Shown piece by piece: positions 53,611 to 61,588 of a stretch of 64,000 nt of DNA. The stretch is from JAKPAM01 sp047601745. GTDB taxonomy: Bacteria; Pseudomonadota; Gammaproteobacteria; Burkholderiales; Burkholderiaceae_E. The DNA lies in assembly GCA_047601745.1 (NCBI GenBank), contig JASGIS010000001.1:1674001-1738000 (forward strand), written 5' to 3'. The first letter of the stretch is position 1. The number at the start of each line of letters is the position of its first letter. The notes under the pieces were generated by a model. That model searched no databases. It was not told where the DNA came from and saw only the letters and a program-made list of their open reading frames with translations. The position numbers and the translations under genes are program-made.

Positions 53611-53711
53611 GGATCGTCGGCAAGACGTTGGCAGAACGTTGACGGATCGTCGGCGGATCGTCGGCGGGGCGTTGGCGGGGCGCTGGCGGGGCGTTGGCGG
53701 GGCGTTGGCGG
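53611..53711. repeat. Degenerate 11-bp tandem repeat after the antiporter gene
   Basis: About nine units of the type GCGGGGCGTTG and GCGGATCGTCG with an 11-12 bp period; the last four units are nearly identical. It lies between the antiporter stop and nikR. No function is evident; it may fold into GC-rich RNA hairpins. Confidence 0.75.
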
Positions 53712-53786
53712 CGCCCCGGCGCGGATGGGCCGACCACGGGGCCGCGGCACTTTGCCTGGCCGCCGAGGCTATGGCATCGTGCTGGC

Positions 53787-54236
53787 ATGCAAAGGCTGAC
53801 CATATCGATCGACGACGATCTGGCCGAGGCGCTCGATGCGTTGATGGCGTCCCGCGGCTACGAGAACCGCTCCGAAGCGTTTCGTGATCTGATCCGGCGC
53901 GAACTGGGCATGGGCCAGTTGCAGAGCCGCCCCGACGTTCCCTGCGTGGCGACGCTGACCTACGTCTACGATCACCACGAACGCACGACGGCCAACCGGA
54001 TCATGGACATGCAGCACGGCCATCACGAGCTGACGGTCTCGACGATGCACGCGCACCTGAGCCACGACCTGTGCGTCGAGACGACGATCCTGCGCGGGCC
54101 GGGCGACCAGGTGCAGGCGTTCGCGCAATCGGTGCTGGCCCAGCGCGGCGTTCGCCACGGGTATCTGCACATGGTGCCGGTCGCTTCGCTGGCCGACGAG
54201 GGGGCGGCCGGGCACGCCGCCGCGGTTCGCGGATGA
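53787..54236 (+). CDS. nikR: Nickel-responsive regulator NikR
   Basis: A 149-residue ribbon-helix-helix regulator: MQRLTISIDDDLAEALDALMASRGYENRSEAFRDLIRREL is the DNA-binding arm, followed by the ACT-like metal domain. The four high-affinity nickel ligands are all present at the expected places: His77, His88, His90 and Cys96 (E. coli numbering 76, 87, 89, 95). The protein should therefore bind DNA when nickel is high. The start is the ATG at 53787. Its stop overlaps the start of the ModE-like gene, and molybdate transport genes follow, whereas no nickel transporter or hydrogenase gene is in the window. This suggests control of the downstream operon, which is unusual. Confidence 0.92.
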   Translation: MQRLTISIDDDLAEALDALMASRGYENRSEAFRDLIRRELGMGQLQSRPDVPCVATLTYVYDHHERTTANRIMDMQHGHHELTVSTMHAHLSHDLCVETTILRGPGDQVQAFAQSVLAQRGVRHGYLHMVPVASLADEGAAGHAAAVRG

Positions 54237-54580
54237 AATCCCGCGTCCAGTTCCGTCTGCGCCTGTATCGCGACGAGAACATCGCGATCGGTCCCGGCAA
54301 GGTCGCGCTGCTCGAAGCCATCGCCGAGACCGGTTCGATCTCGGCCGCCGCGCGCCAGCTCGGCATGTCCTATCGCCGCGCCTGGGTGCTGATCGACGAG
54401 ATGAACCGCGAATTGGTCGCGCCGGTCATCGAGACCGCCGCCGGCGGCGCGCATGGCGGCGGCTCGTCGCTGACGCGCATCGGCCGGCAGGTGATCACCC
54501 ATTACCGCGCGGTCGAGAGTGCCGCGCGCATCGCCGCTGCCGCCGATCTGGCGGCGCTGCACGGACTGCTGGCGCCCTGA
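54233..54580 (+). CDS. ModE-like winged-helix regulator lacking the molybdate-binding domain
   Basis: A 115-residue protein: MKSRVQFRLRLYRDENIAIGPGKVALLEAIAETGSISAAARQLGMSYRRAWVLIDEMNREL matches the N-terminal DNA-binding domain of ModE, including the recognition helix SISAAARQLGMSYRRAW. The protein stops at that point, so the di-Mop domain that senses molybdate is missing; such short forms are known. It is translated coupled to nikR (ATGA overlap) and lies upstream of modB, separated by a 21-bp tandem repeat. It likely regulates molybdate uptake or molybdoenzyme genes by another signal, perhaps together with NikR. Confidence 0.85.
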   Translation: MKSRVQFRLRLYRDENIAIGPGKVALLEAIAETGSISAAARQLGMSYRRAWVLIDEMNRELVAPVIETAAGGAHGGGSSLTRIGRQVITHYRAVESAARIAAAADLAALHGLLAP

Positions 54581-54724
54581 TCCGGGTTCGCCTTCCCTGG
54601 ATCAGGGTTCGCTTTCCCCGGATTCGGGTTCGCTTTCCCCGGATTCGGGTTCGCCTTTCCCGGATCAGCGTCCGCCTTTCCCGGATCAGGGTCCGCCTTC
54701 CCCCGATTCGGGTCCGCCTTCGTT
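54578..54724. repeat. 21-bp tandem repeat, seven units, between the ModE-like gene and modB
   Basis: Seven consecutive 21-mers starting at 54578, 54599, 54620, 54641, 54662, 54683 and 54704. The general form is GGATTCGGGTTCGCTTTCCCC with GGATCAGGGTCCGCC variants. The array begins at the stop codon of the ModE-like gene and fills most of the 223-bp gap to modB. The period is a multiple of three, though no coding use is supported. It could bind a regulator several times over or set mRNA structure. Confidence 0.9.
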
Positions 54725-54803
54725 TCCCGGTCCATTCCGGCCCGGATCGGGCGGCGGACGACTATGCAACAATGCGTGATATCCGCACCGACATGACGAA
54801 GGA

Positions 54804-55469
54804 ATGGACGCGCCGTTCGACTGGTCGCCGCTGCTGCTGTCGCTGAAGGTCGCCGGGGTGGCCACCGTGGTCGCACTGCTGCTGGGCGTGGCGCTGGGCT
54901 GGGTGTTCGCGCGGCGGCCGTTTTTCGGCAGCGTGGTCGTCGAGGCCGTCTGCATGCTGCCGCTGGTGCTGCCGCCGACCGTCGTCGGCTACGCGATCCT
55001 GGTGGCCGCCGGCCGCCGCAGCCCGCTCGGCGCCTGGCTGCGCCAGCACCTCGACTACACGATCATCTTCAGTTGGCACGGCGCCGTCGTCGCCTCGGCG
55101 GTGGTCGCCTTTCCGCTGGTGCTGAAGTCGGCGAGCGCGGCCTTCGCCGCCGTCGACCGCACGCTCGAAGCGGCCGCGGCCACGCTGCGCCAATCGCCGT
55201 GGGCGGTGTTCGTGCGCGTGACGCTGCCGCTGGCCTGGCCGGGCATCCTGGCCGGCACGCTGCTGGCCTTCGCGCGTGCGATGGGCGAATTCGGCGCGTC
55301 GCTGATGGTCGCCGGTTCGATCCCCGGCCAGACGCAGACGTTATCGATGGCCATATACGACGCGGTCCAGGCCGGGCACGACCAGCACGCGCTGTGGCTG
55401 GTGCTGATCACGTCGGCGATTTCGGTTTTCGTGCTGGTCGCGTCGAACCGGCTGTTCACATTACGTTGA
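54804..55469 (+). CDS. modB: Molybdate ABC transporter permease
   Basis: A 221-residue permease with five or six membrane helices. It has the ModB pattern: WSPLLLSLKVAGVATVVALLLGVALGWVFARR at the start, PLVLPPTVVGYAILVAAGRRSPLG, and the ATPase-contacting loop LEAAAATLRQSPWAVFVRVTLPLAWPGILAG, then ARAMGEFGASLMVAGSIPGQTQT. It is the first gene of a modBAC operon, an order differing from the more common modABC. The ModA gene follows 12 bp later. Confidence 0.93.
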   Translation: MDAPFDWSPLLLSLKVAGVATVVALLLGVALGWVFARRPFFGSVVVEAVCMLPLVLPPTVVGYAILVAAGRRSPLGAWLRQHLDYTIIFSWHGAVVASAVVAFPLVLKSASAAFAAVDRTLEAAAATLRQSPWAVFVRVTLPLAWPGILAGTLLAFARAMGEFGASLMVAGSIPGQTQTLSMAIYDAVQAGHDQHALWLVLITSAISVFVLVASNRLFTLR

Positions 55470-55481
55470 AGGAGGCTCCCC

Positions 55482-56357
55482 GTGCTGCAGACCCTGTTTG
55501 AATCGCTGCCCTTCTCGGTGTCGGGACGGCGGCCGAGATCGCCTTCGCCGTCTTCGGCCGGATCGATGCCGCAGCGCGGCGGTCGGCGCCGCGGGCTGCG
55601 TGCGGCCGTCGCGTTCGCGGCTGCCGCCTTCATCGCCAGCCCGATGGCGGCCGGCGCGCAGAGTTTGACCGTATCGGCGGCGGCCAGCCTGACCGACGCG
55701 TTCAAGACGCTGGCGCCGCAGTTCGAGGCCGCCAATCCGGGCGTCACGCTGCGGCTGAACTTCGGCGCGTCCGGCGCCTTGCTGCAGCAGATCGCGCAGG
55801 GCGCGCCGGCCGACGTGTTCGCCAGCGCCGACCAGGAGACGATGGATCGCGCGGTCGCGCAGAAGCTGGTCGATCCGGCCTCGCGCGTCGATTTCGTGTC
55901 CAACTCGCTCGTGCTGATCGAGCCGGCCAGCGGCGGGACCGGCCTGAAGTCGCTCGGCGACCTGACCGGCGCGCCGGTCAAGCGGATCGCGATCGGCAAG
56001 GTGGCCACCGTGCCGGTCGGCCGCTATACGAAAGAGGCGCTGGAGTCGGCGAACCTGTGGAGCGCGCTCGAACCGAAGTTCGTGCAGGCCGACAACGTGC
56101 GCCAGGTGCTCGACTACGTCAGCCGCGGCGAGGTCGACGCCGGCTTCGTCTACCGGACCGACGCGGCGACGCAGACGGGCAAGGAGCAGGGAGGGGTCAA
56201 GGTCGTGCTGACGGCCAGCGGCCACAAGCCGGTCCGCTATCCGGTCGCCGTCGTGCAGGGCTCGCCGAATGCGGCGGCCGCCGTGCGCTTCGTCGCGTTC
56301 CTGTCGAGCGAGCCGGCCAGGCAGGTGCTCGAGCGCTACGGCTTCGGAGCGCCGTGA
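55482..56357 (+). CDS. modA: Molybdate ABC transporter substrate-binding protein
   Basis: I choose the GTG at 55482 because GGAGG lies 7 bp upstream and it follows modB closely; an internal ATG at 55566 would give a more ordinary signal peptide. The 291-residue product has a basic segment (QRGGRRRGLR), a hydrophobic stretch and cleavage near AAGAQS, so about 60 residues are removed. The mature protein has the ModA pattern LTVSAAASLTDAFKTLAPQFEAANPGVTLRLNFGASGALLQQIAQGAPADVFASADQ, with the Ser residues that hold the oxyanion. It delivers molybdate or tungstate to ModB. Confidence 0.92.
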   Translation: MLQTLFESLPFSVSGRRPRSPSPSSAGSMPQRGGRRRGLRAAVAFAAAAFIASPMAAGAQSLTVSAAASLTDAFKTLAPQFEAANPGVTLRLNFGASGALLQQIAQGAPADVFASADQETMDRAVAQKLVDPASRVDFVSNSLVLIEPASGGTGLKSLGDLTGAPVKRIAIGKVATVPVGRYTKEALESANLWSALEPKFVQADNVRQVLDYVSRGEVDAGFVYRTDAATQTGKEQGGVKVVLTASGHKPVRYPVAVVQGSPNAAAAVRFVAFLSSEPARQVLERYGFGAP

Positions 56358-57109
56358 TCGACGTCGACATCCGGCTCGACGTCAGCGACGGCCAGCGCCG
56401 CTTCGACCTGGATGTCTGCTTCGCGACCGACGCGCGGTTCGCCGCGCTCTATGGCCCGTCGGGGGCCGGCAAGACGCTGACGCTGCAGGCGATCGCCGGC
56501 CTGCTGCGGCCGCGCGACGGCCACGTCCGCATCGGCGGGCAGACGCTGTTCGACGCGGCAGCCGGCATCGACGTGCCGGCGCCGGCGCGCGGCGTCGGCT
56601 ACCTGTTCCAGCACTACGCGCTGTTTCCGCACCTGAGCGTGCGGCAGAACGTCGCTTTCGGGCTGACGAACTGGTGGCGCAGGCGGATGGCGCCCGATGA
56701 CGCCCGGCGCGTCGACGGGCTGCTCGATGCGTTCGGCCTGCGCGAGATGGCCGACAGCCGGCCGCGGCACCTGTCCGGCGGTCAGCAGCAGCGGGTCGCG
56801 CTGGCGCGGGCGCTGGCCTGCTCGCCGCGCGTGCTGCTGCTCGACGAGCCGTTCGCCGCGCTCAATCCGATGCTGCGCGAGTCGCTGCGCGCCGAGCTGG
56901 CCGCGGTCTGCCGCGATCGGGGCATCCCGGCGCTGATGATCTCGCACGACGTCGACGACGTGCTGGCGCTGGCCGACGTGGCGTTCATCTACGACGGCGG
57001 CCGCATCGCCCGCAGGGTCGATCTGATGGACGCCGGGCGCGCCGCGGCACGCTCGGTTATCCTCGACGGACTGCCTTTTCAGGACATCCGCGATGAACAA
57101 ACCCGCTGA
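56354..57109 (+). CDS. modC: Molybdate ABC transporter ATPase, short form
   Basis: Starts at a GTG overlapping the modA stop by 4 bp. The 251-residue ATPase has Walker A GPSGAGKT, Q-loop LFQHYALFPHLSV, signature LSGGQQQRVALARAL, Walker B VLLLDEPFAALN and switch MISHDVDDVLALAD. The protein ends at about residue 251, without the C-terminal Mop/TOBE domain present in 350-residue ModC proteins, so regulation by bound molybdate is likely absent. Its last 17 bp overlap the aldehyde dehydrogenase gene. Confidence 0.9.
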   Translation: MIDVDIRLDVSDGQRRFDLDVCFATDARFAALYGPSGAGKTLTLQAIAGLLRPRDGHVRIGGQTLFDAAAGIDVPAPARGVGYLFQHYALFPHLSVRQNVAFGLTNWWRRRMAPDDARRVDGLLDAFGLREMADSRPRHLSGGQQQRVALARALACSPRVLLLDEPFAALNPMLRESLRAELAAVCRDRGIPALMISHDVDDVLALADVAFIYDGGRIARRVDLMDAGRAAARSVILDGLPFQDIRDEQTR

Positions 57110-58568
57110 ACCCGCCGCGTTCGCCGAGACGGCGCAGGCTTATCCCGAGCAGTTCCTGTACATCGACGGCGAATTCATCGGCGCGTCGGCTCGCGCCGGC
57201 TCGCCGGTGCGCAACCCGGCGACCGGGCAGGTCCTCGGCCAGTTGCCGCATGCGACCGCCGACGATCTGCAGCGCGCGCTGCAGGCCGCCGAGCGAGCGT
57301 TCGCGGCCTGGAAGACCTCGTCGCCGCTCGAGCGTTCGGCGATCCTGCGCAAGGTCGCGCAGATGGCCCGCGACCGCGCGCAGTCGATCGGCCGCTGCAT
57401 CACGATGGACATGGGCAAGCCGCTGGTCGAGGCCGCCGCCGAAGTCGCCTCCTGCGCCGACCATTGCGACTGGCACGCCGAGGAGTGCCGCCGCATCTAC
57501 GGCCGCGTGATCCCGCCGCGGCTGCCGAACGTGCGCCAGTTCGTGCTGCGCGAGCCGATCGGCGTCTGCGCGGCGTTCACGCCGTGGAACTTCCCGTTCA
57601 ACCAGGCGATCCGCAAGATCGCCGCGGCGATCGGTGCCGGCTGCACGATCGTCATCAAGGGGCCCGAGGATGCGCCGAGCGCGGTCGTCGCGATCGCGCA
57701 GATGTTCCACGAGGCCGGCCTGCCCAAGGGCGTGCTCAACCTCGTCTGGGGCGTGCCGCACGAGGTATCGCAGACGCTGATCGCGTCGCCGGTCGTGCGC
57801 AAGGTGTCGTTCACCGGTTCGGTGCCGGTCGGCAAGCAGCTCGCCGCGCTCGCCGGCCAGCACATGAAACGCGTGACGATGGAGCTGGGCGGCCATTCGC
57901 CGGTCATCGTGTTCGACGATGCCGACATCGATCGCGCGGCCAAGCTGCTGTCGGGCTTCAAGTTCCGCAACGCGGGCCAGGTCTGCGTCTCGCCGACGCG
58001 CTTCTATGTGCAGGAGAAGGCGTTCGACCGGTTCATGGCCGCGTTCATCGCCGCGACGAAGACGATCAAGGTCGGCGACGGGCTCGATCCGGACTCGAGC
58101 ATGGGGCCGCTGGCGCACGAGCGGCGCGTGCCGGCGATCGCCTCGTTCATCGAGGACGCGACCCGCCGCGGCGGCCGCATCGAGACCGGCGGCCATCGCA
58201 TCGGCTCGGTCGGCAACTTCTTCGAGCCGACGATCCTGACGCAGGTGCCCGACGACAGTCTGGTGATGACGACCGAACCGTTCGGTCCGGTCGCGCCCTG
58301 CGTGACGTTCAAGACCGTCGACGAGGTGCTGCAACGGGCCAATTCGCTGCCTTATGGCCTGTCGTCGTACGTGTTCACGACGTCGACGAAACACGCGCTG
58401 GCGATGCAGAACGGCATCGAGGCCGGCATCGTCAACATCAACCACTTCGGCCAGGCGCTGCCCGAGACGCCGTTCGGCGGCATCAAGGACAGCGGCATCG
58501 GCTCCGAGGGCGGCACCGAGACCTTCGACGGCTACCTGACGACGAAGTTCGTCACGCAGATGGATTGA
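57093..58568 (+). CDS. NAD(P)-dependent aldehyde dehydrogenase, succinate-semialdehyde dehydrogenase-like
   Basis: A 491-residue aldehyde dehydrogenase. The general base Glu is in MELGGHSPVIVFDDAD, the nucleophilic Cys in FRNAGQVCVSPTRFYV, and the cofactor loop is FTPWNFPFNQAIRKIAAAIGAGC with SFTGSVPVGKQ. It is most similar by pattern to GabD-type and related semialdehyde dehydrogenases; one notable feature is KGPEDAP where many members have KPSE/KPAE, affecting the cofactor pocket. It overlaps modC by 17 bp and precedes the alpha/beta hydrolase gene by 4 bp, so all may be in the mod operon, though this enzyme does not need molybdenum itself. Confidence 0.87.
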   Translation: MNKPAEPAAFAETAQAYPEQFLYIDGEFIGASARAGSPVRNPATGQVLGQLPHATADDLQRALQAAERAFAAWKTSSPLERSAILRKVAQMARDRAQSIGRCITMDMGKPLVEAAAEVASCADHCDWHAEECRRIYGRVIPPRLPNVRQFVLREPIGVCAAFTPWNFPFNQAIRKIAAAIGAGCTIVIKGPEDAPSAVVAIAQMFHEAGLPKGVLNLVWGVPHEVSQTLIASPVVRKVSFTGSVPVGKQLAALAGQHMKRVTMELGGHSPVIVFDDADIDRAAKLLSGFKFRNAGQVCVSPTRFYVQEKAFDRFMAAFIAATKTIKVGDGLDPDSSMGPLAHERRVPAIASFIEDATRRGGRIETGGHRIGSVGNFFEPTILTQVPDDSLVMTTEPFGPVAPCVTFKTVDEVLQRANSLPYGLSSYVFTTSTKHALAMQNGIEAGIVNINHFGQALPETPFGGIKDSGIGSEGGTETFDGYLTTKFVTQMD

Positions 58569-58572
58569 CGGC

Positions 58573-59505
58573 ATGGGCGCGGTGATGGATGCGGCGTCCG
58601 ATGGCGCCGCTCCCGACGAGGCGGCCGCCCGCGCGCTGATCGAGCGGCTGCGGGAGCGGGCGTCGCGGCGCGCTGTCCTGCATCAGGGCGCGACGATCGT
58701 CTGGCACTGCTTCGGCGAGGGGCCGCCGGTCGCGCTGCTGCACGGCGGACACGGGAGCTGGCTGCACTGGGTGCGCAACATCGAGCCGCTGGCCGAGCGC
58801 CACAGCGTGTGGGTGGCCGACATGCCCGGCTACGGCCTGTCCGACGTGCCGGCCGGGCACGACAAGCACAACGCGTCGATCGGGCCGCTGGTCGACATCG
58901 TCGCGGGGTCGTTGCAGGCCTTGTGCGAACGGCAGGCGCGGCCGCTGGATCTGGTCGGCTTCTCGTTCGGCGGGCTGGTGGCCGCGCACGTGGCCGAACG
59001 GCTCGCGGAAGCGGCGGCCGACGGATCCTCCGACCTCCGCGGCGTCGCCGTGCGGCGGCTCGTGCTGCTGGGGCCGGCCGGCCACGGCGGACCGCGCCGG
59101 CCTCGCGGCGAACTGGTCAACTGGCGCTTCGCCGCGCACCGGCGCGACGCCGACGCGCTGCGCGAGGCGATGCGCCACAACCTCGCCGTGCACATGCTGC
59201 ATGCCGACGCGTCGATCGATCCGCTGGCGATCGCCGTGCACACCGATTCGTGCATCGCCACCCGTTTCCGCAGCAAGGAGATCTCGCGCGCCGGCGGCCT
59301 CGTCGACCTGGTGGCGCGGCGGATCGCGCGCGGCGGGCAGACCTCGCTGATCTGGGGCGAGCACGACGTGACGGCCGACCCGTCATGGGTCGCCGAGCAC
59401 GTCGCGCCCGGCCACGTCGCGATCGTGCCCGGGGCCGGGCATTGGGTGCAGTACGAGGGCGCCGACGCGATCAACGCGCGGCTCGGAGAACTGCTGGCGC
59501 GCTGA
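58573..59505 (+). CDS. Alpha/beta-hydrolase-fold protein
   Basis: A 310-residue hydrolase. The oxyanion region is VALLHGGHGSWLHWVRNIEPLAERHSVWVADMPGYGLSD, the nucleophile elbow GFSFGG (about 133-138), the acid in LIWGEHDVTADP, and the histidine in VPGAGHWVQYEG. This domain set fits ester hydrolases and C-C hydrolases of meta-cleavage pathways. It starts 4 bp after the aldehyde dehydrogenase stop; a second ATG at 58585 is possible. Substrate unknown. Confidence 0.87.
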   Translation: MGAVMDAASDGAAPDEAAARALIERLRERASRRAVLHQGATIVWHCFGEGPPVALLHGGHGSWLHWVRNIEPLAERHSVWVADMPGYGLSDVPAGHDKHNASIGPLVDIVAGSLQALCERQARPLDLVGFSFGGLVAAHVAERLAEAAADGSSDLRGVAVRRLVLLGPAGHGGPRRPRGELVNWRFAAHRRDADALREAMRHNLAVHMLHADASIDPLAIAVHTDSCIATRFRSKEISRAGGLVDLVARRIARGGQTSLIWGEHDVTADPSWVAEHVAPGHVAIVPGAGHWVQYEGADAINARLGELLAR

Positions 59506-59515
59506 GCGCCGCGCT

Positions 59516-60217
59516 ATGCTGCGCGACATGCGCAAGAAACCGTCCGAATCCCTGCCCGCCCCCCGTGACGACGATCTGCTGCGGCTGCCCTTGTTCGATG
59601 GCCTGCCGCTGGCGCGGATCGTCGTCGTCGACGACGCGCAACGCGCGGACGAAGCCCGGCACGAACTGATCGGCCGCGCCGCCGTCGGTTTCGATACCGA
59701 GTCGCGGCCGACGTTCTCGCGCCAGCAGGTGTCCGAGGGGCCGCACCTCGTGCAGTTCGCGACCGAGGAGCGCGCTTACCTGTTTCCGACGTCCGTAGCG
59801 GCCGGCGTCGAGGCCGTGATGGCGCTGCTCGCCCGGCCCGGGCTGTTGAAGGTGGGGTTCGGCCTGGCCAGCGACCGGCAGTTGATCGCCCGGCGCTGGC
59901 AGACCGAGGTCGTCGACCTGGTCGATCTGGACCAGCGTTTCCGCGCGCTGGGTTTTCGGCGATCGCTGGGCGTCAGGGCCGCGGTGGCGCTGACGATGGG
60001 ACGGCGCTTCGTCAAGTCCAAGAAGATCTCGACGTCGGACTGGTCGCGCGCGCAACTGGACGAACGGCAGAAGCTGTACGCGGCCAACGACGCTTATGCG
60101 GCGCTGCGCGTGCATCTGGCGTTCGATCCGGAGACGCTGCGCGCGCAGGGCGGCGCCCGCGGCGTCGAGGCGACGCCGGACATGCGCCAGGCCAAGGGGA
60201 CGCCGGACGCACGCTAA
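59516..60217 (+). CDS. 3'-5' exonuclease domain protein (DEDD superfamily)
   Basis: A 233-residue protein with one 3'-5' exonuclease domain. Metal-binding acids fall at VGFDTESRPTF (Asp and Glu), VGFGLASDRQLI (Asp) and YAANDAYAALRVH (Asp with the Tyr of the DEDDy type). The region between resembles the WRN/RNase D-like family. There is no HRDC domain, so it is not full RNase D. It may act on RNA or DNA ends. The start could be the ATG at 59516 or the one at 59528. It is the last gene of a closely packed run that begins at nikR. Confidence 0.85.
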   Translation: MLRDMRKKPSESLPAPRDDDLLRLPLFDGLPLARIVVVDDAQRADEARHELIGRAAVGFDTESRPTFSRQQVSEGPHLVQFATEERAYLFPTSVAAGVEAVMALLARPGLLKVGFGLASDRQLIARRWQTEVVDLVDLDQRFRALGFRRSLGVRAAVALTMGRRFVKSKKISTSDWSRAQLDERQKLYAANDAYAALRVHLAFDPETLRAQGGARGVEATPDMRQAKGTPDAR

Positions 60218-60234
60218 GGACGGCTGATCCGCGC

Positions 60235-61410
60235 TTATTTCTTGCGCGATTCGGTTTCGGACTGGTAGCGCTGCGTGGCGGCCTCGACGGCCTTCTGGTG
60301 CACGGCCGCCAGCGCCTCGCGCGCGTCGCGCGCCCGCTGCGATGCCGCCATCATCTGCGCATGGTGGCCCTGGAAGTGCGGGAACACGTGGCGCGAGACC
60401 AGGTCGTAGCTCTTGCGCGTCGCGTCGAAGTTGGCCCAGTTGTGCGCCAGCATCAGATAGGCGCCGAAGCCGCCCTTGGACTGGTCCCACAGCCGCTGGA
60501 CCTGCTTGACGACCATGTCGGGCGTGCCGATCGCGCCCATGCCCGATTCATTGACGAAGGCGATCATCTCCTTGACGTTGCTGCCGGGCACGGCCATCTG
60601 CGGGAAGGCGGCCACCGCCTGGAAATAGTCGAACCAGTGCTCGATGCCGTACTCGACGTCGCGATACGCCTGGTCCATCGATTCGGCGCAATGAACCATG
60701 CCGACCAGCCGCCACTTGCTGCGGTCGACGCGCGTCTTGTAATGCGCGGCCTGCTGCTCCATGACGTCCCAGTGCAGCGCCAGCGCGTCGAAGCCGGCCG
60801 CCGTGGTCGCGCCGATCGACAGCAGGCCGAGGCCGTAGCGTCCGGCCAGCTTCGGTCCGGTCGGCGAGGCCACCGCGGCGACGGCGACGTCGAACAGCGG
60901 GTTCGAGTACGGACGCAGGTGCAGCCGCGCATCGCGCAGATCCCAGCGATCGTTCTTGAACGTGACCGGCTCTTCGGTGGTCAGCAGGCGGACGATGACG
61001 TCGGTACCCTGTTCGAGCAGCGGGCGAGTCTGCTCCTGCGACAGGCCCACCATGATGCCGTCGCTGGGTAAGGATCCGGGCCCCATGCCGAGCATGATCC
61101 GGCCGCGCGTCAGGTGGTCGAGCTGCACGAAGCGCTCGGCGATCCACAGCGGGTTGTGGTAGCTGACGCTGACGACGCCGCTGCCCAGGCGGATGTGCCG
61201 CGTGCGCTCGGCGGCGACGGCCATGAAGATCTCGGGCGATGCGCTCAGCTCGGTGCCGGCCGAATGATGTTCGCCGACCCACGCTTCATCGTAACCGCAG
61301 CGGTCCAGCCATTGGATCAGCTCCAGGTCCTGTTCGAGCGCGAGCGTGGGGTTGATCCCGGGCTTGTGGAAAGGGGCGAGGAAGATGCCGAATCGCATCC
61401 GCTGGTTCAT
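60235..61410 (-). CDS. LLM-class flavin-dependent monooxygenase
   Basis: A 391-residue luciferase-like TIM-barrel protein starting MNQRMRFGIFLAPFHKPGINPTLALEQDLELIQWLDRCGYDEAWVGEHHSAG, followed by GSGVVSVSYHNPLWIAERFVQLDHLTRGR and GMGPGSLPSDGIMVG. This matches the group of limonene-type and alkane/alkanal monooxygenases that use reduced FMN supplied by another protein. A flavin reductase gene is divergent, 178 bp away, a natural partner. The C-terminal part has VVKQVQRLWDQSKGGFGAYLML. The substrate is not evident. Confidence 0.88.
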   Translation of the reverse strand: MNQRMRFGIFLAPFHKPGINPTLALEQDLELIQWLDRCGYDEAWVGEHHSAGTELSASPEIFMAVAAERTRHIRLGSGVVSVSYHNPLWIAERFVQLDHLTRGRIMLGMGPGSLPSDGIMVGLSQEQTRPLLEQGTDVIVRLLTTEEPVTFKNDRWDLRDARLHLRPYSNPLFDVAVAAVASPTGPKLAGRYGLGLLSIGATTAAGFDALALHWDVMEQQAAHYKTRVDRSKWRLVGMVHCAESMDQAYRDVEYGIEHWFDYFQAVAAFPQMAVPGSNVKEMIAFVNESGMGAIGTPDMVVKQVQRLWDQSKGGFGAYLMLAHNWANFDATRKSYDLVSRHVFPHFQGHHAQMMAASQRARDAREALAAVHQKAVEAATQRYQSETESRKK

Positions 61411-61481
61411 GGTCGTCTCCGTATGTATTGGTGGGGGTCGCCCGCCGGTCCGAAAAGCCTTAGGGCGCCGACGGCGGTCGT

Positions 61482-61510
61482 TTGTCGTCGGGATCCAGGT
61501 GTTTTACACT
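61482..61510 (+). promoter_or_regulatory. Probable promoter of the FMN reductase gene
   Basis: TTGTCG at 61482-61487 and TACACT at 61505-61510 are separated by 17 bp in the gap between divergent genes, pointing toward the reductase. Transcription from here would start at about 61517, consistent with either candidate start codon. Confidence 0.4.
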
Positions 61511-61588
61511 CGACCAAGCTGCGCTGTCCATCCGTATGCCATCGAACTCGGTATGACGAGGATCGGCATCGGTCTCCGGTTTCCTCTC

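Noticed and set aside
54578..54724. Possible CRISPR array
   Set aside because: The 21-bp units are directly adjacent with no spacers, and no cas gene is in the window. The same holds for the 7-bp and 11-bp arrays.
54502..54876. Minus-strand frame with GKADPNP-like repeats opposite the 21-bp array
   Set aside because: It only reflects the 21-bp tandem repeat, whose period is a multiple of three. It overlaps the ModE-like and modB genes on the other strand and has no ribosome site.
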